Positions 37,187 through 45,554 of a DNA stretch of 62,219 nt are shown here, in pieces. The stretch's first letter is position 1, and each line of letters begins with the position of its first letter. The translations under genes were made by a program, and so were the position numbers. Origin of the DNA: an uncultured Pelagibacteraceae bacterium (GTDB lineage Bacteria > Pseudomonadota > Alphaproteobacteria > Pelagibacterales > Pelagibacteraceae); assembly GCA_902604785.1 (NCBI GenBank), contig CACLAC010000006.1, forward strand, positions 1-62,219. Reading direction: 5' to 3'. Under the pieces are notes generated by a model. That model was not told the origin of the DNA. It did not search any database and worked only from the letters and a program-made list of their open reading frames with translations.

Positions 37187-38755
37187 TTGAAAAAACTTTT
37201 AGCAATTTTATTTCTTAGTTTTTTGTGGTGCGAAACTTCTAATGCAGAAGATTATTTAATATGTGATTGGGTTGTTGATGAAGCGTATGCAGATGTTTTA
37301 AAGAAATATCCAAAAGATAAAAAATATTTTTATATAGTCAGAGGGGATGATAGAAGATGTGAATATGGTCATGGTCTGGATGAGACATCAGGATTTAGCG
37401 ATTGTGAAAAACACAGAAAAGAAAAAGGTATAAAAGGTGAATGTAAACTTTTTGCTATAGGTAAAAAAAAAATATTAAAAATAAAAATTGAACAACCGGA
37501 TTGTATTAAAGGAAATTGTACTAATGGAAAAGGAACAATGACATGGGCTGATGGAGGTAAATACGTTGGCCAATGGAAAAATGGTAAAGAACACGGAAAA
37601 GGAACAATGACATGGGATGGAGGCAAATACGTTGGCCAATGGAAAGATGGTAAAGAACACGGAAAAGGAACAATTACATGGGCTGATGGAAAAAAATACG
37701 TTGGTAAATTTAAAGATGGTGACATGATCGAAGGAGTTAATACTTGGCCTGGTGGAGATAAATATGTTGGAGAATTTAAAGATGGTAGAGGACACGGATA
37801 TGGAACTTACACATGGTCATCAGGAGAGTTTGCTGGAGACAAATACGTTGGTCAATGGAAAAATGGTTTTATGCACGGACAAGGAACTAAAACTTGGGCT
37901 AATGGAAGTAAATACGTTGGTCTATGGAAAAATGGTAAAAGACACGGAGAAGGAACTATAACTCTAGCTAATGGATGTATAGACAACGGAATATGGGATG
38001 ATGATGAATTAGTTACAGAAAAAAAATGTAAAAAAGACTTAGAACATATATTTGATGATCAGAATTCTATAAAAAAAAGACTTATAAAAAAAAAAGACCC
38101 AACAACATTTAAAGAATTAAAATTTATTCGAAAAACAGAAAACAAAGCTTTTCAAGGTTTACAAGGGTTACCTGATAATTGTGAAGATTGTAATAAATTT
38201 GAAGAGATTATATTTGATGCATACACTTTTCATGCATTCTATGAAAATGACATTAAAATTATATTTTTAGTTAACACTGAATATAAAAGTTTTAAAAAAG
38301 CTGAAAAATTAGCTTTAAAATATGCAAAAACTATGGGTCAACTACCTGCCTTTTTAAGAGAAAGTGGCATTGATCGAATAGTTATACATCCAGGAAAACG
38401 AAGATGGTTTGTAGATAGGCAAGAAATTATAATCTATCCTGATCCTGGTCATAAGGGTCCTGTTAAAATGTTAATACATGAAAACGCACATCTCATTGAT
38501 CATCGAATTATAAAAGATCCAGACTGGGAAGCAGCTGTTAATGCAGATGATAGTAAATATATAACTAAATATGCAACAACTAATCCAAGGGAGGATGTGG
38601 CAGAAACAATTCTTTTTTGGGTCGCTCTTAGATGTACAGATGGTATTTCAAAAAAAAATAAAAAAAAAATTATAGAAGGAATACTTAATCGTATAGTTTA
38701 TTTAGATAAAATGAACTTCAATACTGCAAATACTTTACCAATGGTATGCAAATAA
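37187..38755 (+). CDS. Exported MORN-repeat protein with type A metallopeptidase-like domain (longest, TTG start)
   Basis: 522 residues from a TTG at 37187; the signal peptide (1-20) is nearly identical to that of the next gene. Then Cys module (about 25-95; CDWVV, RCEYG, CEKH, CKLFAIG), about seven MORN repeats (110-270) and type A domain (about 303-522) with H431-E-N-A-H435 and E469-D-V-A-E473. Motifs DPTTFKELKFI, GQLPAFLR, IVIHPGKRRW and the final P-M-V-C-K are shared with 38756. Only 14 bases separate it from the upstream hydrolase gene. Confidence 0.76.
   Translation: MKKLLAILFLSFLWCETSNAEDYLICDWVVDEAYADVLKKYPKDKKYFYIVRGDDRRCEYGHGLDETSGFSDCEKHRKEKGIKGECKLFAIGKKKILKIKIEQPDCIKGNCTNGKGTMTWADGGKYVGQWKNGKEHGKGTMTWDGGKYVGQWKDGKEHGKGTITWADGKKYVGKFKDGDMIEGVNTWPGGDKYVGEFKDGRGHGYGTYTWSSGEFAGDKYVGQWKNGFMHGQGTKTWANGSKYVGLWKNGKRHGEGTITLANGCIDNGIWDDDELVTEKKCKKDLEHIFDDQNSIKKRLIKKKDPTTFKELKFIRKTENKAFQGLQGLPDNCEDCNKFEEIIFDAYTFHAFYENDIKIIFLVNTEYKSFKKAEKLALKYAKTMGQLPAFLRESGIDRIVIHPGKRRWFVDRQEIIIYPDPGHKGPVKMLIHENAHLIDHRIIKDPDWEAAVNADDSKYITKYATTNPREDVAETILFWVALRCTDGISKKNKKKIIEGILNRIVYLDKMNFNTANTLPMVCK
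37532..37735 (+). repeat. MORN-coding tandem repeats with near-identical DNA
   Basis: Units of 69 and 66 bases begin at 37532, 37601 and 37667. Between the first two, nearly all bases agree apart from a 3-base loss, so the copies arose recently by slippage or unequal exchange. They encode G-T-M-T-W-(A)-D-G-G-K-Y-V-G-Q-W-K units. Confidence 0.8.
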
Positions 38756-40198
38756 ATGAAAAAAATTTTAGCAATTTTATTTCTTAGTTTTTTGTGGTTT
38801 GGCACTACCAGCGCAGATATATATGAACCAGGAAAAAATAATTTTAATTGTGCAATAGGTGGCTTAGATGCTTATAAGGAAGCACAAGACTTTAAAAGAA
38901 AAAATCCAAAAGATAATACCGTAGTTTATTTATCATGTAACGACGGAAGATGGTCATGGAACTGGATTGGAGGAAAAAAACTAAAAAGTATCCATAAAAA
39001 AAGTTTTAATGAGTGTAAAAAAAATTCAAATGATAGAGGCACTGGAGAATGTTTTTTATTTTCTATTAATGATAAAATAGTTTGGGATTTTAGCAATTCT
39101 GATGTTGGTTCTATTGAATTACTAAAAAAAACTTACACAAAAAAGTTTGGAGAAAATTTTTATCCTACTAAAGAAGAAAGTAAAACAGCTGGATGTATGG
39201 AAGGTAATTGTTCTGATGGAAAAGGAACTATGCAATGGTCAAATGGAGATAAGTACACTGGGGAATGGAAAAATGGTAAATCACATGGTCAAGGAACTAT
39301 GCAATGGTCAAATGGAGATAGATACACTGGGGAATGGAAAAATGGCAAACCAGATGGTCAAGGAGCTATGGTATGGACAAGTGGGGATGAATACGTTGGT
39401 GTATGGAAAGATGGTTTTCGTGTTAAAAAAAAAATTATAACGAAAAAAGAGCTTCGAACAAAAAAAAAATATATATATAAAAATCTTGAAATATTAAGAA
39501 AAATTATAAAACCAGATGATCCAACAAATTTTATAGAATTAAAATTTATCAGAGAGGGAAAAAATTTAAGATCACCCAGAGGACAAGCATCCAATAGAAG
39601 ATGTCCCTGCAAAGACTTGTATATAAATTTTGATGGATATATTTATCATGCATATTATAAAAATATTGATCATAAGGCTGATACACCAAATTCAGTTACT
39701 AAAATTGAGATTGTAGTAAACAAAGATTATAAAGACTCAGCAAAAGCTAAAAAACATGCTTTAAAATATGCAAAACTGGTAGGTCAACTACCTGCCTTTT
39801 TAAGAGACAAAGGAATAAAAAGAATAGTTATACACCCAGGAAAAAGAAGATGGGTCGCAGATAGTGGGTCAAAGGTATTTGTTGTTTACCCTTCTTCTGA
39901 CTGGTATGAACCAATCCTCAGTCTTATTCATGAAGCAGCACATATAACTGTTGATAATAAAATTATACATCATTACAAATGGAAAGAAGCAGTAGCAACA
40001 GACGGAAAATATATAACTGAATATGCTAGACGAAATGAAAATGAAGATTCAGCGGAAACAATCACTTTTTGGGTTGCTCTTAGATGTAGCAATATTTCTA
40101 AAGGTAAAAAAAAAAGAATTCTAAAATCTATACCTAATAGAATAAAATTTTTAGATGAAATGAATTTTAAAACTGATCCAATGGTTTGTGAAAAATGA
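38756..40198 (+). CDS. Exported MORN-repeat protein with type A metallopeptidase-like domain and type B-style Cys module
   Basis: 480 residues, starting right after the previous stop. Signal peptide (1-20); Cys module (about 22-111; YEPGK, YLSC, IHKKSFNEC, GECFLFSINDKIVW) of the subtype seen in the type B proteins; three MORN repeats (about 150-222); type A domain (about 253-480) with H392-E-A-A-H396 and E430-D-S-A-E434. It therefore joins an N-terminal module of one family to the catalytic domain of the other. Last gene of the island. Confidence 0.76.
   Translation: MKKILAILFLSFLWFGTTSADIYEPGKNNFNCAIGGLDAYKEAQDFKRKNPKDNTVVYLSCNDGRWSWNWIGGKKLKSIHKKSFNECKKNSNDRGTGECFLFSINDKIVWDFSNSDVGSIELLKKTYTKKFGENFYPTKEESKTAGCMEGNCSDGKGTMQWSNGDKYTGEWKNGKSHGQGTMQWSNGDRYTGEWKNGKPDGQGAMVWTSGDEYVGVWKDGFRVKKKIITKKELRTKKKYIYKNLEILRKIIKPDDPTNFIELKFIREGKNLRSPRGQASNRRCPCKDLYINFDGYIYHAYYKNIDHKADTPNSVTKIEIVVNKDYKDSAKAKKHALKYAKLVGQLPAFLRDKGIKRIVIHPGKRRWVADSGSKVFVVYPSSDWYEPILSLIHEAAHITVDNKIIHHYKWKEAVATDGKYITEYARRNENEDSAETITFWVALRCSNISKGKKKRILKSIPNRIKFLDEMNFKTDPMVCEK
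39224..39361 (+). repeat. Two-copy 69-base tandem repeat coding for MORN units
   Basis: Copies at 39224-39292 and 39293-39361 differ at only a handful of bases, mostly near the end of the unit. In frame, 23 residues per unit. They indicate a recent duplication within the gene. Confidence 0.85.
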
Positions 40199-40209
40199 AA
40201 AAATTTTAC

Positions 40210-40410
40210 TTAACTAAATAATAAGCTGTTTATTGAATAAATAATTAATCCTAAAATAATAATAAAAAATACTCCAAAAGCAATTTGTTCTAGTGATTTC
40301 TTTTTAACCTTGGTTTGCCCTTGCTTGTATTTTCTTATTTGAATTATACCAAACCTCATAGCAAACATTCCTAAAATTATTAGGGATAAATAAAAAATAA
40401 ATTTAATCAT
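40210..40410 (-). CDS. Small two-helix membrane protein
   Basis: 66 residues from the ATG at 40410, which lies two bases after the stop of the upstream PNPOx-like gene; a longer form starting at 40428 would overlap that gene by 16 bases. Two hydrophobic segments (about 3-21 and 42-64) flank a basic loop. No family recognised. Confidence 0.55.
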   Translation of the reverse strand: MIKFIFYLSLIILGMFAMRFGIIQIRKYKQGQTKVKKKSLEQIAFGVFFIIILGLIIYSINSLLFS

Positions 40411-40412
40411 AC

Positions 40413-41012
40413 TTAAGGAACTAGCCAATATTCTTTATTATTATCTAATTCAAATCTAGCTCTACGATGACCTTTGGCGGCTAAATAAAGCCACTCAATA
40501 GATTTGATTTTACACTGAATAACCGTAAAGTTTTTATAACCTTCTTCACTTTGCTCTATGGTAAATTCAAAATTATCTAACTCAGGTTTTAAACCAGATG
40601 TTGGGGTTGGAGATTCTGTTCCTGGTCCATTATCAACTAAATAACATTTTCGACTTATGTGTCCTGTTTTTTCCCAAGACTCTTTGGTTACTTCATTGTC
40701 GTGATTAATGGTACATTCTACTTTTAATCTTACTTGGATTTTTTCTTCCTTATCGTAAAAAAGCATTGAAGCATTTTTGTTATTTTTTAATTTAGAAATT
40801 TTATCTGATCTTATGTCACTGTGAAATTGTACTAGATTATTTGCTTGATCAGATTTTCTAAGAACTACTATTCTTCCATCAAAGTCAGATTGATCTCCAC
40901 AAATAAATACAGGAATTCTAAATTGAGAACCTCTGTTAGTCACTGCATCATCTAGCATTGACCAAATCTTTTTTTTAATTTCTGTAAAATCTTCGTAGTA
41001 TGCCGGTTGCAT
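40413..41012 (-). CDS. Pyridoxamine 5'-phosphate oxidase-family flavoprotein
   Basis: 199 residues. Split-barrel flavin fold with R-I-V-V-L-R-K (about residue 50) and FHSDIRSDKISKLKNN, the FMN-contact pattern of PNPOx relatives, and a C-terminal IEWLYLAAKGHRRARFE. True PdxH ends in R-L-x-P; this one ends differently, so it may be a general FMN-binding relative rather than PdxH. It is downstream of the dehydrogenase gene at 41019 with a six-base gap. Confidence 0.82.
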   Translation of the reverse strand: MQPAYYEDFTEIKKKIWSMLDDAVTNRGSQFRIPVFICGDQSDFDGRIVVLRKSDQANNLVQFHSDIRSDKISKLKNNKNASMLFYDKEEKIQVRLKVECTINHDNEVTKESWEKTGHISRKCYLVDNGPGTESPTPTSGLKPELDNFEFTIEQSEEGYKNFTVIQCKIKSIEWLYLAAKGHRRARFELDNNKEYWLVP

Positions 41013-41018
41013 ACGATA

Positions 41019-41888
41019 TTACTTTCTAAATCTCCTAATTAAACTAGAAGTATCCCACCTATTTCCACCCATGTCTTGAACTTCTTCATAATATTTATCT
41101 ATGACTTCAGTTATAGGCAGTGGAGAATTGTTTTTTTTAGCTTCTTCAAGTGCAATTTTTAAATCTTTTCTCATCCAATCAACAGCAAAACCAAACTCAA
41201 ATTGATCATCAATCATAGTTTTATATCTATTTTCCATTTGCCAAGATTGAGCTGCTCCTTTAGATATAACTTCAATTACATCTTCCATTTTAAGTCCAGC
41301 ATTCATACCAAAATTAATTGCTTCTGATAGAGCTTGAACAAGGCCTCCAATACATATTTGATTAACCATTTTAGCTAGTTGGCCGCTTCCAGCTTTACCT
41401 AAAAGCTTCATTTTTTTGCTATAACAATTAATAATATGATTGGCTTTTTCGTAATCTTCCTGATCACCACCAATCATGACAGTTAGTGCACCATTTTCAG
41501 CGCCAGCTTGACCACCAGAGACTGGAGCATCTAAAAAACCCCATCCATGGGCTTTAGAAGATTTATAAAGTTTTCGTGCAATCTCTGCAGACGCAGTTGT
41601 ATTATCAATGTGGATAGCTCCTTTTTTTATAGTATTATAAATTCCATCTTTACCAATTGTAACTTCAGACAAATCATCATCATTTCCAACACAAGTAAAA
41701 ACAAAATCTGCATTCTCAGAAGCTTTTGCAGGTGTGTCAGCTTTTGTTCCTTTATATTCTGTTAACCATTTATCTGCTTTAGATATTGTCCGATTAAAAA
41801 CAGTTACATTGTGTCCAGCTTTTGATATATAACCAGCCATTGGGTATCCCATAACTCCAAGACCAATGAAAGCAACATTACAAGTCAT
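41019..41888 (-). CDS. 3-hydroxyisobutyrate dehydrogenase / tartronate semialdehyde reductase-family enzyme
   Basis: 289 residues. N-terminal NAD(P) motif GLGVMGYPMAGYISKAGHNVTVFNRT, substrate motif FLDAPVSGGQAGAENGALTVMIGG and catalytic Lys in GSGQLAKMVNQ (about residue 170). This is the beta-hydroxyacid dehydrogenase family; 3-hydroxyisobutyrate, glyoxylate or tartronate semialdehyde are possible substrates. It is divergent from the MFS transporter with an 11-base gap. Confidence 0.88.
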   Translation of the reverse strand: MTCNVAFIGLGVMGYPMAGYISKAGHNVTVFNRTISKADKWLTEYKGTKADTPAKASENADFVFTCVGNDDDLSEVTIGKDGIYNTIKKGAIHIDNTTASAEIARKLYKSSKAHGWGFLDAPVSGGQAGAENGALTVMIGGDQEDYEKANHIINCYSKKMKLLGKAGSGQLAKMVNQICIGGLVQALSEAINFGMNAGLKMEDVIEVISKGAAQSWQMENRYKTMIDDQFEFGFAVDWMRKDLKIALEEAKKNNSPLPITEVIDKYYEEVQDMGGNRWDTSSLIRRFRK

Positions 41889-41899
41889 AATTTATTAAT

Positions 41900-43108
41900 A
41901 TGTTTAAAAGTTTAAGTTTAAAAGTAATTATATTTGGTTTTATATTTACATTTTTTTCAAGTTTTGGACAGAGTTATTTTCTAGGATTATTTAATTCTAG
42001 TATAAGAGAAACACTTTCAATCTCACATGGACAATTTGGTACAATTTATGCTTCAGCAACTTTATTAAGCAGTTTATTGCTTATATGGGTTGGAAAAAAA
42101 ATAGATGATGTAAATGTATTTAAATTTGCAATCTTTGTAACAATAGTTCTTTCAATTTCTTGTTTTTTCTTTTCTAAAATTTCATCAGTAATTCTACTTT
42201 TTTTTGGTATTTTTTTGATGAGATTTTCTGGACAAGGATTGATGTCCCATACAGCAACTACTACAATTTCTAGATATTTTACAAAATCTAGAGGTAAAGC
42301 ATTGAGTATTGGGTGGTTTGGATTGTCTTCAGCCGAATTTATTTTACCAGTATTGATAGTTTTTCTTTTAACTTTAACAAATTGGGAAAATATTTGGTTG
42401 ATAATTTCTTTTTTAGTTTTAGTTTTTTTACCAATAACTTCTTATCTGCTTGTTAAAAATATTAAATTAGACTCAAGAGAAAAAACTGATGATGAAGAAT
42501 TCAAGGAAGAAAATATAAAACAATGGTCTAGAAAAGAAGTAATAAAAGATTATAGATTTTACATTATTAATATGAATATGCTTGCTATGCCATGGATAGC
42601 AACAGGAACTTTTGTTTATCAATCTTTTATTACTAATTCTAAAGGATGGGGACAATACGTTATTGCACAATCATTTATGTCTTATTCGGTTCTATCAGTA
42701 ATTACATTATTAGTATCAGGATTTTTAGTTGATAAGTTTACAAGCAGAAGATTATTGATTTATATGAATATCCCTCTTTTTCTTTCTGTCTTGGTAATTA
42801 TTTATTTCAATTCACCTATTTCAGCTTTTATATTTTTAGGTTTAATTGGAATTTCAAATGGCTTAGCTAACTTACTTGGATCTTCTATATGGGCCGAAAT
42901 TTATGGAGTTAAACATATTGGTTCTATAAAAGCTCTAACTACAGCATTAATGGTATTTGCTACTGCATTTGGCACAGCCTTATTTGGAGTTTTAATTGAC
43001 TATGGTTTTTCAATAGAAAAAATAGCTGTTGTTTCTGGAATATATATAATTGTTTCTATTGTATTGCTCTTTTTTATTAGAAAAAAACTCAATCCTATAA
43101 ATACTTAG
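41900..43108 (+). CDS. Major facilitator superfamily transporter
   Basis: 402 residues, twelve predicted membrane helices. The central loop is hydrophilic (about 185-210, EKTDDEEFKEEN). RYFTKSRGKALSIGW and DKFTSRRLLI are MFS loop 2-3 and 8-9 patterns. Substrate unknown; the back-to-back hydroxyacid dehydrogenase hints at an organic acid. Confidence 0.86.
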   Translation: MFKSLSLKVIIFGFIFTFFSSFGQSYFLGLFNSSIRETLSISHGQFGTIYASATLLSSLLLIWVGKKIDDVNVFKFAIFVTIVLSISCFFFSKISSVILLFFGIFLMRFSGQGLMSHTATTTISRYFTKSRGKALSIGWFGLSSAEFILPVLIVFLLTLTNWENIWLIISFLVLVFLPITSYLLVKNIKLDSREKTDDEEFKEENIKQWSRKEVIKDYRFYIINMNMLAMPWIATGTFVYQSFITNSKGWGQYVIAQSFMSYSVLSVITLLVSGFLVDKFTSRRLLIYMNIPLFLSVLVIIYFNSPISAFIFLGLIGISNGLANLLGSSIWAEIYGVKHIGSIKALTTALMVFATAFGTALFGVLIDYGFSIEKIAVVSGIYIIVSIVLLFFIRKKLNPINT

Positions 43109-43151
43109 AAATAACTTGATTTTTTAAAATCCGAGGTATAAATAACCGCCC

Positions 43152-43682
43152 ATGGCCAGAGTTACAGTAGAAGATTGTATAGATAAAGTAGAAAGCCCTT
43201 ATGAGCTAGTCTTGGTAGCAAAAGAGAGAGCTACCCAATTAAATTCAGGTATGGAACCAACTTTAGATAGAGATAACGACAAAAACACAGTTATTTCATT
43301 AAGGGAAATAGCTGAAGAAAAAATAAAAGTTAAGGATTTAACAGAGTCTGCTGTTTTCAAATTAAGAAAACACGTTGAACAAGTAGATGACACGGGAGAT
43401 GAAGAAGAAGAAATAGGTGATGATTTTGAAAACTTATACAAAGGTGAAATTTCAAAAAGCGGTATACCTATTCTGCCATCAAAAAGGGCAAGAAAAATTC
43501 CAGAAAAAATTCAAGTTTCAAATGAAGATTTAGCTGAGCTACAAAACACCAATGAGCCATCTGCTCCTGAGCCAACTGAAAATGCTAGTGAAGAAGAAGA
43601 TACAGATGTTTCTTTAGATGAAATAAAAGAAGGTGAAGTTCAAGCTGATGAAGCGGTAGAAGAAGAGTCTACAAATAGTTAA
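43152..43682 (+). CDS. rpoZ: RNA polymerase omega subunit with long acidic tail
   Basis: 176 residues, twice the length of the E. coli subunit. Residues 1-~75 are a normal omega ([30 protein letters not shown], then [13 protein letters not shown]). The rest is low-complexity and very acidic (about 85-176, runs of Glu/Asp), probably disordered. It assists RNA polymerase assembly; the role of the tail is unknown. Confidence 0.93.
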   Translation: MARVTVEDCIDKVESPYELVLVAKERATQLNSGMEPTLDRDNDKNTVISLREIAEEKIKVKDLTESAVFKLRKHVEQVDDTGDEEEEIGDDFENLYKGEISKSGIPILPSKRARKIPEKIQVSNEDLAELQNTNEPSAPEPTENASEEEDTDVSLDEIKEGEVQADEAVEEESTNS

Positions 43683-43707
43683 AAAAATAAGATATTAATC
43701 TTACATC

Positions 43708-44700
43708 ATGAATAGAAAAGTTGCAGTAGCTCCAATGATGGATTGTACTGATAAGCACGAAAGATATTTTTTACGTTTAATTAGTAAAAATGTTCTTCTG
43801 TATACAGAAATGATTGTATCTGAAGCAATAGACAGAGGAGATAGAGAAAAATTACTATCATTTAATTTAGAAGAAAAACCAGTAGCTCTTCAATTGGGAG
43901 GATCATCACCCAAATTATTATCTAACGCGGCAAAAATTGGAGAAGACTTTGGATATGATGAAATTAACCTAAATTTAGGATGTCCTAGTAAAAAAGTTCA
44001 AAAAAATAAATTTGGCGCATGTTTAATCAAAGAACCAAAATTAGTTGCTGATTGTTTAAGCGAAATGCAGTCTAAAACTAAATTACCCGTTACAGTCAAA
44101 ACAAGAATTGGATATGATCAAGTTGAAGACTATGAACATTTGTATAGTTTTATTGATTTGCTAAAATCAACCGGAGTTAAAACTTTTATTATACATGCTA
44201 GAAAAGCCATGTTAGGAAAATTTACACCAAAACAAAATTTAAATATTCCTCCTTTAAAATATGAAATGGTTTACAAATTAAAAGAAGATTTCAAAGAATT
44301 AGATATTATAATTAACGGAGGTATAACATCAGCAGAACAAATTAAAAATCACAATAAAAAAGTTGACGGCGTTATGATGGGTAGAGCAATTTATCATTCA
44401 CCTTATTTATTAGCTGATATAGAAAAAGAAATTTTTAAAAATGACGATGTTCCTTCAAGACAAGAAGTTGTTGAAAAACTTGTAGTTTATTTAAAAAATG
44501 AAATAACAAAAGGTACAAGAGTTAACCAGGTTATGAGACATACTTTAGGTTTATTTCATGGACAAACTGGGTCAAATTTTTGGAAAAGATATTTAAGTGA
44601 GAACATGTGTGTAAGGGATGCAGATATTCAAAAGGTAGATCACATTTTGGATAAAGTTAAATCAAATCATGTAACCCAACCCACAGGACAAATTGATTAA
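43708..44700 (+). CDS. dusA: tRNA-dihydrouridine synthase A
   Basis: 330 residues, right for DusA. FMN-barrel motifs: APMMDCTDKHERYFLR at the start, LQLGGSSP, the catalytic-Cys loop LNLGCPSKKVQKNKFGACLIKEP, VKTRIG and INGGITS, then GRAIYHSPYLL. DusA modifies U20/U20a of tRNA. Its 3' end overlaps the TauE-like gene by eight bases. Confidence 0.95.
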   Translation: MNRKVAVAPMMDCTDKHERYFLRLISKNVLLYTEMIVSEAIDRGDREKLLSFNLEEKPVALQLGGSSPKLLSNAAKIGEDFGYDEINLNLGCPSKKVQKNKFGACLIKEPKLVADCLSEMQSKTKLPVTVKTRIGYDQVEDYEHLYSFIDLLKSTGVKTFIIHARKAMLGKFTPKQNLNIPPLKYEMVYKLKEDFKELDIIINGGITSAEQIKNHNKKVDGVMMGRAIYHSPYLLADIEKEIFKNDDVPSRQEVVEKLVVYLKNEITKGTRVNQVMRHTLGLFHGQTGSNFWKRYLSENMCVRDADIQKVDHILDKVKSNHVTQPTGQID

Positions 44701-45526
44701 CGAAATTCTTTCAAACCAGTACATTTTTCTAATTGTATTAATGGTACCAGTAGCTGCAATAGCAGGATTTTTTGCAGGTTTATTCGGTATAGGTGGAGGT
44801 TTAATAACTGTTCCATTTTTATTTTTTATTTTTGAATATTTAAATTTTGATAAAACATATTTAATGCATTTGTCGGTAGGAACTTCTTTCGCTATCATTA
44901 TTCCAACCTCTATTGTTTCTGTATTAACCCATAAAAAACATAATTCTGTTGATATTAATGTAATTAAAAATTATGGATTTTTTGTAATTTCTGGAGTTTT
45001 ATTGGGTACTATATTAGCTGCAAATTTAAATACAGAGTCACTTTTGTTATTTTTTACTATTGTAGTTTATTTTTTAGGCGCATATCTATTAAATATCAAA
45101 GAAAAGACCGCAAAGCTTAAACCAAATTTTGGTTTAGCTCCAAAAATTATATTAGGTTTTATTTCTGGATTTATTTCTGCTCCAATGGGAATTGGTGGAG
45201 CTGTAATGAACGTTCCAATTTTAAGATATTTTGGTTATCCAATAAATAAAGCAATTGGAAGTGCTTCTGCAATAGGTTTTATAATAGCTTTATTTGGTGG
45301 AATAGGTTTTTTTTTAGCTGGTTCTTATTTAGAAGCTAATTTACCTATGAGTATAGGTTTTATTAATTTGCCTGCTTTTTTAATATTTATTCCAATCACA
45401 ATGTTTATGGCAAGAATTGGAGCTAATACTTCAAATAAAATGGAAAAACCAAAGTTACAGAGATTTTTTGGTATTTTTTTATATATTATTGGTACACTAT
45501 TTTTGTATAGATATTTGAATATTTAA
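44693..45526 (+). CDS. TauE/SafE (TSUP)-family sulfite/organosulfur exporter
   Basis: 277 residues from a TTG at 44693, inside the end of dusA; an internal ATG at 44741-44743 would remove part of the first helix. About eight helices with the family repeats GLFGIGGGLITVPFL and GFISAPMGIGGAVMNVPIL. Transports small sulfur-containing or carboxylate anions; substrate unknown. Confidence 0.84.
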   Translation: MINEILSNQYIFLIVLMVPVAAIAGFFAGLFGIGGGLITVPFLFFIFEYLNFDKTYLMHLSVGTSFAIIIPTSIVSVLTHKKHNSVDINVIKNYGFFVISGVLLGTILAANLNTESLLLFFTIVVYFLGAYLLNIKEKTAKLKPNFGLAPKIILGFISGFISAPMGIGGAVMNVPILRYFGYPINKAIGSASAIGFIIALFGGIGFFLAGSYLEANLPMSIGFINLPAFLIFIPITMFMARIGANTSNKMEKPKLQRFFGIFLYIIGTLFLYRYLNI

Positions 45527-45554
45527 TATAAAATTTATATATATATCCTCGATA

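Noticed and set aside
37532..37735. Regularly spaced repeats that might suggest a CRISPR-like array
   Set aside because: Units are in-frame MORN codons with no unique spacers, no palindromic repeat and no cas genes.
37369..37795. Antisense open frames across the MORN region (118 and 106 codons)
   Set aside because: They mirror the repeated sense coding sequence, give Pro/Ser/Phe-rich low-complexity products, and have no start context; they are shadows of the repeat.
17944..40198. Recent horizontal transfer of the exported-protein islands shown by base composition
   Set aside because: The AT-richness and codon style look like the flanking housekeeping genes, and no integrase, tRNA-junction repeat or IS element borders the islands.
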